Of a stretch of 18,664 nt of DNA, positions 6,792 to 14,285 are shown piece after piece. How positions within the stretch are numbered: position 1 is the first letter of the stretch; each line of letters begins with the position of its first letter. A model generated the notes under the pieces. The model saw only the letters and a program-made list of their open reading frames with translations, searched no databases and was not told the origin of the DNA. The position numbers and the translations under genes are program-made. Origin of the DNA: Actinocrinis sp046724665. GTDB taxonomy: Bacteria > Actinomycetota > Actinomycetes > Streptomycetales > Catenulisporaceae. The stretch is from assembly GCA_046724665.1 (NCBI GenBank), contig JBKOWZ010000265.1, positions 1 through 18,664 on the forward strand, in the 5' to 3' direction.

Positions 6792-9668
6792 ATGGCATAC
6801 AAGGCACATCGAGCAAGAACGCTGACGACCGCGGCCGTGGTACTCGGCTTCGCGGTCGGAGCGGCGCTGCAACAGGGCGGCGCGTCGGTCGCCGCCGTCG
6901 GCCCGGACACGGCGCGTACGGTTGCGGCGGCGCCCGCCGCATTCGCCGACCCGCCCACCGGATCCACCGCGGTCGCGAACCTCGGCGCCGCGGCCGGCTG
7001 GAAGGTGCTCAGCAGCGCCACCGCCACGCAGAGCGGCGCGCAGATCTCCACGCCCGGCTTCGCCACCTCCGGCTGGCTCACCGTCGCCAACGACGGCGGC
7101 GGCGCTCCGGGCACTGAGATCAGTGCCCTGTTGCAGAACGGCGGCTGCCCGAACGTCTTCTTCTCCGCCAACATGAAGACCTGCTACGGCCAGATGACCA
7201 GGGTCGGCGCCGACACCATCGCGCAGTTCTCGGTGCCCTGGTGGTACCGCACCGACTTCACCGCGCCGCCGGCCGGGCAGAACGCGAAGCTGATCCTGAA
7301 CGGCGTGGTCGGCTCCGCCGACGTGTGGGTGAACGGCAGCCAGGTCGCCACCTCGGCGACGGTCACCGGCGCCTACGCCCGCAATGTCTTCGACATCACG
7401 AGCCTGCTGCGCTCGGGCACGAACTCGCTGGCGATCGAGCTGCACCCGAACGACCCGACCGCGATGCTCACCCTCGACAACGTGGACTGGAGCCAGATCC
7501 CGCCGGACAACAACACCGGCATCCAGTTCCCGGTCCAGTTGCAGACCGGCGGCCCGCTGGTCGCGGGCAACGTGCACGTGAACCAGAACACCGCCGCCGA
7601 CCTGACCAGCTCGGCGCTGACGGTCAAGACCGACGTCACCAACACCTCGGCCGCGGCGCAGACCGGCACGGTCTCCGCCACGATCACCCCGCCGGGCGCC
7701 GGCACGCCGATCACCGTCAGCCAGAGCGTGACCGTGGCCGCGAACTCCACCCAGACGGTGACCTTCGCGCCCACCGCGTTTCCGGGCCTCACCATCGCGA
7801 ACCCGCGGCTCTGGTGGCCCTACCAGCTCGGCGCGCAGCCGCTGTACACGCTGGCCGCCTCGGTGTCGCAGGGCTCGACGGTGCTGAACTCGACCTCGCA
7901 GACCTTCGGCGTCCGCACCGTCACCTCCTACCTGACCGGGGCGTCCAGCCTGGCGCCCAGCGGCGTGCGCGCCTTCAAGGTGAACAACGTGCCGATCGTG
8001 GTACGCGGCGGCGGCTGGGACCCCGACCTGTTCCTGCGCTACGACCCGACCGACACCGCGCGCCAGATCGGCCTGATGAAGGCGATGGGCGTCAACACGG
8101 TCCGGCTCGAGGGCCACCTGATGCCGGAGGACTGGTACCGGCAGATGGACGCCGCGGGCATCCTGGTCAACGCCGGATATCAGTGCTGCGACTTCTGGGA
8201 GGCCACCAGCTACACTGCGGCGCAGAGCGCGAACTACCAGCTGACCGCGCAGTCCGTCGGCCAGGTCCTGCGCAACCACCCCTGCGTGTTCAGCTTCCAG
8301 TGGAGCGACAACGCGCCGACCGCCGCGCAGGAGTCGCTGGCGCTGGCCGGCTTCGCCGCCGCCGACTACGCAGGGCCCTTCATCGCCTCGGCCGAGTACA
8401 AGAGCAGCCCGCAACTCGGCGCCGCCGGCGAGAAGGAGGGCCCTTACGACTGGGTCCCGCCGAACTACTGGTACGACACCGCCCACTCCACCGGCGGCGA
8501 CCAGACCAACTCCGGCGGCTCGTGGGGCTTCGACAGCGAGCAGAGCGCCGGCAACACCGTGCCGACCCTCGACTCGATCAACCGGTTCCTGTCCGCCGCC
8601 GACCAGTCGGCCCTGTGGCAGAGTCCTAGTGCGAACCAGTACCACAACAACTATGAGGGCACGAAGCACACCGGCTACCACTTCGGCACGCTTTACAACC
8701 TCGATACCGCGATCACCAACCGGTACGGCGCCTGGTCGAGCCTGAGCCAGTACGTCCAGGAGGCGCAGGTGCAGAACTACGAGGACACCCGCGCGCAGTT
8801 CGAGGCCTTCATCGACCACTCCACCAACACCGCCGCGCCGTCCACCGGCACGATCTACTGGCAGATGAACAAGGGCTGGCCGACGCTGTTGTGGTCGCTC
8901 TACAACAACGACTACGACCAGGCGGGCTCGTACTTCGGCGTGCAGAAGGCGAACCGGCCGCTGCACGCCATCTACGCGCTCGACGACGCCACCGTGACGT
9001 TGGACAACCTCGGCGCCGCGAGCCAGTCGGGTGTGACCGTCGAATCCAAGGTCTACAACACCTCGGGCGGCCTGCTCGACGACCGGACCTCAGGCGCGGT
9101 CACGCTCGCGTCGCAGCAGGTGGTCAACTCGGTGCTCAAGCCGGTCACGCCGACGGCCGCGGGCACCGTGTACTTCGTCGAGCTGCTGGTGCGGCAGAAC
9201 GGGACGCTGGTCGATCGCAACGTGTACTGGCAGTCGTCCACGCCCGACGTGCCCAACTGGTCCAAGACGCTCGGCCAGCCGCAGGCCACCATGTCGCAGT
9301 ACGCGAACCTCAAGGCGCTTCAGAGCCTGCCGCAGGCCTCGATCTCCGCGACCGCGACGACGAGCGCGCAGGCCGGTCCCGCCGGATCGGACCGACTGGT
9401 GACGGTCACCGTGACTAACACCTCGAGTACGCCGGCGGTCGGCTTCTTCCTGCGCGCCGACATCCGCCGGGGCACCGCGGCCGGTGCCGAGCTGTCCGGC
9501 GACAACGAGTTGCGCTCCTCGATCTGGGGCGACAACGACGTGACGCTCTGGCCCGGCGAGTCCGAGACGCTCACCGCCACGTACAGCTCGGCGGACTTGC
9601 AGGGAGCGACGCCGGTCGTGAGCGTGTCCGGCTGGAACGTGCCGAAGATCGACGTGGTGGCGGGGTGA
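6792..9668 (+). CDS. Secreted GH2 glycosidase, exo-beta-D-glucosaminidase type
   Basis: A 958-residue secreted glycoside hydrolase of family 2. AGGAG lies about 9 bases before the ATG. Residues 1-50 look like a signal peptide (KAHRAR, hydrophobic TAAVVLGFAVGAAL, then Ala-rich sites). The layout fits a sugar-binding jelly-roll (about 90-260, with VPWWYRTDF at 148-156), an Ig-like domain, a TIM barrel (about 390-700, starting with KVNNVPIVVRGGGWDPDLF) and C-terminal beta domains. Asp506 in WSDNAPT and Glu583 in FDSEQSAG match the acid/base and nucleophile of Amycolatopsis CsxA (Asp469, Glu541). The Ser-Asp pair replaces the Asn-Glu of ordinary GH2 enzymes, a mark of the exo-glucosaminidase subfamily. 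The inferred activity is removal of GlcN from the non-reducing end of chitosan oligomers. A plant-type endo-beta-mannosidase relative is the main alternative. The GH20 gene follows after 4 bases. Confidence 0.88.
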   Translation: MAYKAHRARTLTTAAVVLGFAVGAALQQGGASVAAVGPDTARTVAAAPAAFADPPTGSTAVANLGAAAGWKVLSSATATQSGAQISTPGFATSGWLTVANDGGGAPGTEISALLQNGGCPNVFFSANMKTCYGQMTRVGADTIAQFSVPWWYRTDFTAPPAGQNAKLILNGVVGSADVWVNGSQVATSATVTGAYARNVFDITSLLRSGTNSLAIELHPNDPTAMLTLDNVDWSQIPPDNNTGIQFPVQLQTGGPLVAGNVHVNQNTAADLTSSALTVKTDVTNTSAAAQTGTVSATITPPGAGTPITVSQSVTVAANSTQTVTFAPTAFPGLTIANPRLWWPYQLGAQPLYTLAASVSQGSTVLNSTSQTFGVRTVTSYLTGASSLAPSGVRAFKVNNVPIVVRGGGWDPDLFLRYDPTDTARQIGLMKAMGVNTVRLEGHLMPEDWYRQMDAAGILVNAGYQCCDFWEATSYTAAQSANYQLTAQSVGQVLRNHPCVFSFQWSDNAPTAAQESLALAGFAAADYAGPFIASAEYKSSPQLGAAGEKEGPYDWVPPNYWYDTAHSTGGDQTNSGGSWGFDSEQSAGNTVPTLDSINRFLSAADQSALWQSPSANQYHNNYEGTKHTGYHFGTLYNLDTAITNRYGAWSSLSQYVQEAQVQNYEDTRAQFEAFIDHSTNTAAPSTGTIYWQMNKGWPTLLWSLYNNDYDQAGSYFGVQKANRPLHAIYALDDATVTLDNLGAASQSGVTVESKVYNTSGGLLDDRTSGAVTLASQQVVNSVLKPVTPTAAGTVYFVELLVRQNGTLVDRNVYWQSSTPDVPNWSKTLGQPQATMSQYANLKALQSLPQASISATATTSAQAGPAGSDRLVTVTVTNTSSTPAVGFFLRADIRRGTAAGAELSGDNELRSSIWGDNDVTLWPGESETLTATYSSADLQGATPVVSVSGWNVPKIDVVAG

Positions 9669-9672
9669 GGAT

Positions 9673-11271
9673 GTGAAGACTCCGATGAACAGGACCAAGC
9701 CCAGGAGCAGGGCCCTGCGAAGGGCGGCCGGCGCGGTGACAGTTCTCGCGGTGCTCGCCGCGGTCGGCGCGGCCGCGGCCCAGATCCCGGCCGCCGCCGC
9801 CACGTTCCCGAACACGGTCGTGCCGGTGCCGGTCAGCGAGGTGGCGAGCGGCGCCGCGTACACGATCACCTCGTCCACGACCGTGTCCAGCGACGTCGCG
9901 GGGATCGGCGACTACCTCGCCGCAATCCTGCGCGCCTCCACCGGATTCCCGATCACCGAGACCACGGGCACCGGATCGGGCAGCATCGCGCTCGAACTCA
10001 CCGGCGCGCCGAGCGCGGTCGGCAACGAAGGGTACGTACTGACCGCGACGGCCACCGGCGTCGTCGTCCAGGCGAACCAGGCCGCCGGGCTGTTCCACGG
10101 CGTGCAGACGCTGCTCCAACTGCTGCCCGCGGCCGTGATGAGCCCGAGCGTGCAGCCGGGGCCGTGGACCGTGCCCGGCGGCGTGATCACCGACTACCCG
10201 CGGTTCGAGCACCGCGGCGCGATGCTCGACGTCGCACGGCACTTCTTCACTGTCGCGCAGGTCAAGCGCTACATCGACGAGATCGCGCTCTACAAGATCG
10301 ACTACCTGCACCTGCACCTGACCGACGACCAGGGCTGGCGGATCGTGATCAACAGCTGGCCTAACCTGGCGACCTACGGCGGCAGCACGCAGGTCGGTGG
10401 CGGTCCGGGCGGCTACTACACGCAGGCCGACTACTCGGCGATCGTGGCGTACGCGCAGTCGCGGTACATCACGGTCGTCCCCGAGATCGACACGCCGGGA
10501 CACACGAACGCGGCACTCGCGTCCTACGCGCAGCTCAACTGCAACGGTGTCGCACCGGCGCTGTATACGGGCACGAACGTGGGATTCAGCTCCCTGTGCG
10601 TGCCGCTCAGCGTGACGTACACGTTCCTCGACCAGGTCGTCGGCGAGCTCGCCGCGCTGACTCCGGGTCCTTACATCCACATCGGCGGCGACGAGGCCAG
10701 TTCGACCTCTGCCTCGGATTACGCGACCTTCGTCGGCAAGGCGCAGAACATCGTGGCCGCGCACGGCAAGTCGGTCGTCGGCTGGCACAACATCGCCGCC
10801 ACCACGCTGCTGCCCTCGACGGTCATCCAGTTCTGGGACACCACGACCAGCAACAGCAGCGTCGCGGCGGCGGCGGCCGGTGGCACCAAGGTCGTCATGT
10901 CCCCGGCGAACCACGCCTATCTCGACATGAAGTACAACCACAAGACCAAGCTCGGCCAGACCTGGGCCGGGCTGATCGACGTCAACACGGCGTACGGCTG
11001 GAACCCGGGCGCCTACGTGACCGGCGTCGGCGAGTCCGCCGTGGCGGGCGTGGAGGCGCCGCTGTGGACGGAGACCATCGTGACCTCCGCGGACATCGAC
11101 TTCATGGCCTTCCCGCGGCTGCCCGCGATCGCCGAGCTCGGCTGGTCGCCGTGGAGCACGCACAGCCAGACCGCGTTCGGCCAACGGCTCGGCGCGCAGG
11201 GCCCGCGTTGGAAAGTCATGGGTGTCAACTACTATCATTCCACTCAGGTGACGTGGCCGGCCGGTTCGTAG
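9673..11271 (+). CDS. Secreted GH20 beta-N-acetylhexosaminidase
   Basis: A 532-residue family 20 glycosidase that should release terminal beta-GlcNAc (or GalNAc) outside the cell by substrate-assisted catalysis. A basic N-terminus (RTKPRSRALRR) and an Ala/Val-rich helix form a signal peptide ending near residue 40. A GH20b-like beta domain occupies about 45-170, then the catalytic barrel. Landmarks are RGAMLDVARHFF from Arg181, HLTDDQGWR near 213, EIDTPGH at Glu271, the catalytic pair Asp340-Glu341 in HIGGDEA, and EAPLWTE at 461-467. The start is uncertain: GTG at 9673 sits almost on top of the GAGG site, and an in-frame ATG at 9685 would remove four residues. It lies 4 bases after the GH2 gene, so both enzymes are probably co-translated, and it is the last gene before a terminator. 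Confidence 0.93.
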   Translation: MKTPMNRTKPRSRALRRAAGAVTVLAVLAAVGAAAAQIPAAAATFPNTVVPVPVSEVASGAAYTITSSTTVSSDVAGIGDYLAAILRASTGFPITETTGTGSGSIALELTGAPSAVGNEGYVLTATATGVVVQANQAAGLFHGVQTLLQLLPAAVMSPSVQPGPWTVPGGVITDYPRFEHRGAMLDVARHFFTVAQVKRYIDEIALYKIDYLHLHLTDDQGWRIVINSWPNLATYGGSTQVGGGPGGYYTQADYSAIVAYAQSRYITVVPEIDTPGHTNAALASYAQLNCNGVAPALYTGTNVGFSSLCVPLSVTYTFLDQVVGELAALTPGPYIHIGGDEASSTSASDYATFVGKAQNIVAAHGKSVVGWHNIAATTLLPSTVIQFWDTTTSNSSVAAAAAGGTKVVMSPANHAYLDMKYNHKTKLGQTWAGLIDVNTAYGWNPGAYVTGVGESAVAGVEAPLWTETIVTSADIDFMAFPRLPAIAELGWSPWSTHSQTAFGQRLGAQGPRWKVMGVNYYHSTQVTWPAGS

Positions 11272-11292
11272 GCCATGTCTGACGCCTGACAG

Positions 11293-11333
11293 GCGGCGGA
11301 TGAGCGCATCGCGGCGCGGCGCTCATCCGCCGC
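11293..11333. terminator. Bidirectional stem-loop terminator between converging genes
   Basis: A perfect 15-bp inverted repeat (11293-11307 with 11319-11333, GCGGCGGATGAGCGC and its complement) encloses an 11-base loop. It begins 22 bases after the GH20 stop and ends 4 bases before the minus-strand ROK stop, so it can end both transcripts. There is no U-tract, which is common in GC-rich actinobacteria. Confidence 0.8.
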
Positions 11334-11337
11334 TCGT

Positions 11338-12525
11338 TCATCCGCCGTTCCAGGCCTCGAACACCTCGTCGCGGGCCGCGGCGACCGCGGTCGCGATCGC
11401 GCCGCGCAGCACCGCGTCCCCGCCGAGCTGCGACGGCACCAGTTCGGGGCTGAGCGGCGTGATCCGGCGCAGCGCCGCGCGCAGCGGATCGAGCAGCAGG
11501 TCGGCGTTGTCGCCGATGCCGCCGCCGAGCACCACCCTCGCCGGGTCGAGCACCGCGCAGACGGCCGCCACGCCGTGCGCGAGCCGCTCCGCCTCGAGGC
11601 CCACCACGTCGAGCGCCTTCGGATCCCCGGCGCGGGCCGCGTCGAAGACGTCCTTCGCGGACTCGGCGCCGGTCAGCCCGTGCGCGTGCGCGAGCGCCAG
11701 CACCGCGTCGCCGGCCGCCGCGTCCTCCAGCATGCCGCGGCGCGGCGCGGCGTCCGTGCCGGTCTCCTCCACGGCGCCCCACGGCAGGTAGCCGATCTCG
11801 CCGGCGGCGCCGTGCGCGCCGAGGAACAGCTTGCCCCCGGCCACGATGCCCGACCCGATGCCGGTGCCGACGAGTAAGTACACGAACAGCTCGCAGCCCT
11901 TGCCCGCCCCGGCCCAGTACTCGCCGAGCGCCGCGAGGTTGGCGTCGTTCTCCACCGCGAGCCGCGTCCCGAGCTCACGCTGCAACAGGTCGGTCGCGCC
12001 GCGCCGCCCCCAGCCCGGCAGGTTCACCGCGTAACGCACCTCGTGCGTGGCGCTGTCCGTGACGCCCGGGCTGCCGACCACCGTGTGCCGCACCTTCGAC
12101 CAGTCGATCCCCGCCTCGGCGACGACCCGGCGAGCCAGCGCGCCGACCGCGGCGACCAGCGTGTCCGCGTCCTCGGCCTGATTGCGCTGGTCGGTGCGGC
12201 CGAGGAGCGTGCCGTCGAGGTCGGCCGCCGCCGCCCGGATCCAGCTGCGCCCGATGTCGATGCCGAGGGCGTACCCGGCGGTCGGGTCGGCCTCGTAGAG
12301 CACCGGCGAGCGTCCGCGCCCGGCGCTGGCCACCTTGCCGACCTCGCGCACCAGGCCGGCCTGCTCAAGTCGGCCGAGCGCCGTCGAGACGGTGGGCTTG
12401 GACAGCCCGGTGATCCGCGCCAGTTCGGCCCGCGACGTCGCTCCGTCCGCCCGCAGCCGGCCGAGGAGGAGACGCTCGTTGTTGGTGCGCAGAACGGTGC
12501 GGTTCCACGCCGACTCCTCAGCCAC
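11338..12525 (-). CDS. ROK-family transcriptional regulator
   Basis: A 395-residue repressor-type protein with an N-terminal winged helix-turn-helix and a C-terminal sugar-binding ROK domain. The GTG start has a strong GGGAGGAG ribosome site 6 bases upstream on the minus strand. The recognition region is RAELARITGLSKPTVSTALG (32-51). The ROK part keeps ENDANLAALGE, LVGTGIGSG and AAGEIGY, but its phosphate loop is degenerate (DIGRSW instead of DxGGT) and the zinc cysteines are missing, so it probably senses a sugar without phosphorylating it. It converges on the amino-sugar operon and is its most likely local regulator. By analogy with other ROK repressors, a sugar or sugar phosphate would release it from DNA. 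The target operator in front of the operon lies outside the window. Confidence 0.92.
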   Translation of the reverse strand: MAEESAWNRTVLRTNNERLLLGRLRADGATSRAELARITGLSKPTVSTALGRLEQAGLVREVGKVASAGRGRSPVLYEADPTAGYALGIDIGRSWIRAAAADLDGTLLGRTDQRNQAEDADTLVAAVGALARRVVAEAGIDWSKVRHTVVGSPGVTDSATHEVRYAVNLPGWGRRGATDLLQRELGTRLAVENDANLAALGEYWAGAGKGCELFVYLLVGTGIGSGIVAGGKLFLGAHGAAGEIGYLPWGAVEETGTDAAPRRGMLEDAAAGDAVLALAHAHGLTGAESAKDVFDAARAGDPKALDVVGLEAERLAHGVAAVCAVLDPARVVLGGGIGDNADLLLDPLRAALRRITPLSPELVPSQLGGDAVLRGAIATAVAAARDEVFEAWNGG

Positions 12526-12565
12526 CGGCGACTCCTCCCAGGGTCTCGATCCGACTCACCCGGGA

Positions 12566-12586
12566 CCGAGCCTAGCCCCGGCTCGG
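12566..12586 (-). promoter_or_regulatory. Possible promoter and operator of the ROK regulator gene
   Basis: On the minus strand TAGGCT (12574 down to 12569) fits the TAnnnT pattern of a -10 box about 44 bases before the ROK start codon. An inverted repeat CCGAGCC/GGCTCGG (12566-12572 and 12580-12586, 7-base spacer) covers this box, a position suited to autorepression. No good -35 box is visible and the repeat is short, so this is tentative. Confidence 0.3.
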
Positions 12587-12759
12587 GTCGATGGTGCGCC
12601 TTCGCGGGCCGCCTCTCACCGGATGAATTCGGCGGTGGATCACATCCAGCTCGACTCGGCCCAAGCTGACACGTCCGCGCACGTCACGGCCTATGCACAA
12701 CCGCTTGATCGCCCATACGAGCGGGGCGTTATTCGCTCACGTGGGCTATTGCGGTACGG

Positions 12760-12765
12760 TACGAT
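12760..12765 (+). promoter_or_regulatory. Candidate -10 box of the HxlR-family gene
   Basis: TACGAT matches the TAnnnT -10 pattern and lies directly at the left edge of the 13-bp inverted repeat, so transcription would start inside that repeat. The -35 region is poorly conserved. Confidence 0.35.
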
Positions 12766-12795
12766 GCAGTCGGTTGCGAAATGCAACCGACTGCA
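12765..12795. promoter_or_regulatory. Perfect 13-bp inverted repeat, probable HxlR operator
   Basis: TGCAGTCGGTTGC (12765-12777) and its exact complement GCAACCGACTGCA (12783-12795) flank a 5-base spacer GAAAT. It lies 51 bases before the ATG of the HxlR-family gene and abuts a -10-like box. HxlR/DUF24 proteins bind as dimers to inverted repeats near their own promoters, so an autoregulatory operator is the best reading. A short-loop hairpin in the 5' leader is the alternative. Confidence 0.65.
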
Positions 12796-12846
12796 CGTGT
12801 GCCAGCCTGCCGCCGCTGCGGTGGCCAGGCGAGGAAGGGCCCGCAC

Positions 12847-13374
12847 ATGGATGACGACGAGCGCAGCGTCAATCCGATGAGCGTCATGGCCGACGAGCCG
12901 GTCGCCGTCCGGCCGTGCTCGATCGCCGACGCGCTGGAGATCCTGGGCGAGCGGTGGTCGCTCCTCGCGATCCGCGAGCTGGGCTACGGCGTGCACCGCT
13001 TCTCGAAGATCGTCGGCTTCACCGGGGCGCCGCGCGACATACTCGCCGACCGGCTGCGCAAGCTCGAGGCCGCGGGCATCGTCGAGCGGCAGCAGTACAG
13101 CGAGCACCCGCCCCGGTTCGAGTACCACCTGACCGAGGCCGGCGAGGAGCTGCTGCCGGTGATGCTGGCGCTGCGCCAGTGGGGCGACCGGTGGGCGTCG
13201 CGCGAACCCGCGCTGACGATCCGGCACAGCTGCGGGCACACGCTGGAGACGGTCACCGCGTGCCAGCACTGCGGCCAGGCCGTGGACGTCGCCGACATGA
13301 CGCCGGCCAGGGTGGACGGCGCGGCGGCGAACGGTTCGGCCGCGCAGGGCCCTGAGGAGCCCATGAGGCTCTGA
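12847..13374 (+). CDS. HxlR-family (DUF24) transcriptional regulator
   Basis: A 175-residue winged-helix regulator. The ATG at 12847 is preceded by GAGGAAGG with 8 bases of spacing, which favours it over an in-frame ATG 66 bases upstream. The family core runs from about 24 to 118: CSIADALEILGERWSLLAIREL, then FSKIVGFTGAPRDILADRLRKLEAAGIV and the wing (PPRFEYHLTEAGEELLP). Cys24 sits where YodB- and HypR-like members carry their redox-sensing cysteine. The C-terminal part adds CGHTLETVTACQHCG, three more cysteines and a histidine that could bind a metal or take part in thiol switching. The probable operator lies just upstream. Neighbours do not reveal the target; it may regulate only itself or distant genes. 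Confidence 0.92.
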   Translation: MDDDERSVNPMSVMADEPVAVRPCSIADALEILGERWSLLAIRELGYGVHRFSKIVGFTGAPRDILADRLRKLEAAGIVERQQYSEHPPRFEYHLTEAGEELLPVMLALRQWGDRWASREPALTIRHSCGHTLETVTACQHCGQAVDVADMTPARVDGAAANGSAAQGPEEPMRL

Positions 13375-13393
13375 GGTGCCTGAGGCTCTGAGG
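13364..13393 (+). repeat. Two direct copies of a 13-base sequence at the HxlR stop
   Basis: TGAGGCTCTGAGG occurs at 13364-13376 and 13381-13393, a period of 17 bases. The HxlR stop codon lies within the first copy. It looks like a small tandem duplication that set the last residues of the protein. Confidence 0.6.
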
Positions 13394-13441
13394 CGATCCT
13401 AAGGTTCGCCGACGGGAGTCTGAAGGCTGAGACGGTGTGCT

Positions 13442-13474
13442 AGCCGACAGCGGCGAGGAGCCTCGCCGCCGGCT
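13442..13474 (+). terminator. Stem-loop terminator after the HxlR-family gene
   Basis: An inner 8-bp stem GCGGCGAG (13450-13457) with CTCGCCGC (13462-13469) and a GAGC loop is extended by AGCCG/CGGCT arms across a three-base bulge. It lies 67 bases after the HxlR stop and before the secreted-protein gene. No U-tract follows. Confidence 0.6.
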
Positions 13475-13534
13475 GCGCCCCGAAGTCAGGCGGCGCGGTC
13501 GTCCGCGTTCGTCCTGAACGAAGGGTTGGGCCCT

Positions 13535-14227
13535 GTGCACACCAGATTGCGATTGATCGCGGCCGGAGCAGCCGTCGTGCTGATCACGGGCACGGCCGGC
13601 GCCGCCGCGGCCACCGCGCCCGGCGCGGCGAGCCAGACCGCGTCCGCGTCGAAGCCGTCGCCGACCGGCTCCGGCGACCACGGCAAGCCGGGGGACAAGC
13701 AGGCATGGCTGGCCAAGCTCGCCGCGAGCCTGCACGTGAGCGTGCAGAAGCTGGAAGCGGCGCTGATCGACGTGAAGCAGACCATGAGCCGGCTCGGCGT
13801 CGGACCGTTCGACCCGGCCGTCGTCTCCGTGGTCTCGCACGACCTCGGCATCAGCACCGACAAGGCCGTCATCGTGCTGAAGGCGGTCTTCGGCGACGCC
13901 GGTTCCGGCAAGGGGGACCCCGGCAAGGGCGGCGGTAAGGGTAAGGGCGACCCCGGCAAGCCGGGCGCACTCGACCCGCTGATGATCCACACGCTGGCCG
14001 GAATCCTGCACATCAGCGACGCGCGTGCGGCGCAGGTGCTCGACCGGCTGGACCGGATCGAGCGTGCGGGCCACGGCATCTCGCCGACGGACCCGAAGTT
14101 CCGGGCGATCGCCGCGAGCCTGCACATCACCCCGCAGCGGCTCGCCGACGCGCTGCGCCAGTTGAAGGAGGCCCTCGCCGGGTCGATGCCGAAGCCCTCG
14201 TCGTCGCCCGTGCCCGGCAAGAGCTGA
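13535..14227 (+). CDS. Secreted helical-repeat protein of unknown function
   Basis: A 230-residue exported protein that I do not recognise. GTG at 13535 is preferred because AAGGG (13521-13525) is 9 bases upstream; an in-frame TTG at 13526 is too close to it. Residues 1-26 form a signal peptide (HTRLRL, then AAGAAVVLITGTAGAAAA), followed by a Ser/Thr/Pro-rich spacer. Four degenerate two-helix units share the pattern L-x-x-x-L-H/G-I/V-S/T plus a second helix: about 58-84, 94-120, 150-175 and 188-214. Examples are LAASLHVSVQKLEAAL and IAASLHITPQRLADAL. A Gly/Lys/Asp/Pro linker (about 121-147) splits the units two and two. There is no catalytic motif or membrane anchor. It may sense, scaffold or bind something outside the cell. 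It precedes a two-component system but is separated from it by a terminator. Confidence 0.8.
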   Translation: MHTRLRLIAAGAAVVLITGTAGAAAATAPGAASQTASASKPSPTGSGDHGKPGDKQAWLAKLAASLHVSVQKLEAALIDVKQTMSRLGVGPFDPAVVSVVSHDLGISTDKAVIVLKAVFGDAGSGKGDPGKGGGKGKGDPGKPGALDPLMIHTLAGILHISDARAAQVLDRLDRIERAGHGISPTDPKFRAIAASLHITPQRLADALRQLKEALAGSMPKPSSSPVPGKS

Positions 14228-14240
14228 CGTGAACACGGAA

Positions 14241-14278
14241 CGTCCCGGCCGGGCGGCGCGTACTGCCCGGCCGGGGCG
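14241..14278 (+). terminator. Stem-loop terminator after the secreted-protein gene
   Basis: A perfect 11-bp stem (14244-14254 with 14265-14275, CCCGGCCGGGC and its complement) plus a wobble pair and two more pairs gives about 14 paired positions around a 10-base loop. It starts 14 bases after the stop codon. It lies between that gene and the response-regulator promoter, which argues against a longer N-terminus for the response regulator. Confidence 0.75.
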
Positions 14279-14285
14279 GGCGAGC

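Larger units (their letters stand above)
12526..12846. other. Divergent intergenic control region (321 bases)
   Basis: No convincing gene is seen here. The region separates the ROK regulator (minus) from the HxlR regulator (plus). It contains the ROK ribosome site, a TAGGCT box with an overlapping inverted repeat, a less GC-rich stretch at about 12650-12760, a TACGAT box, the perfect 13-bp inverted repeat and the GAGGAAGG ribosome site of the HxlR gene. An open frame runs back to 12781 in the HxlR frame, but it starts inside the inverted repeat and has no ribosome site. Confidence 0.7.

Noticed and set aside
12781..12846. Earlier ATG for the HxlR-family gene
   Set aside because: It falls inside the inverted repeat and has no ribosome site; the extension has no family similarity.
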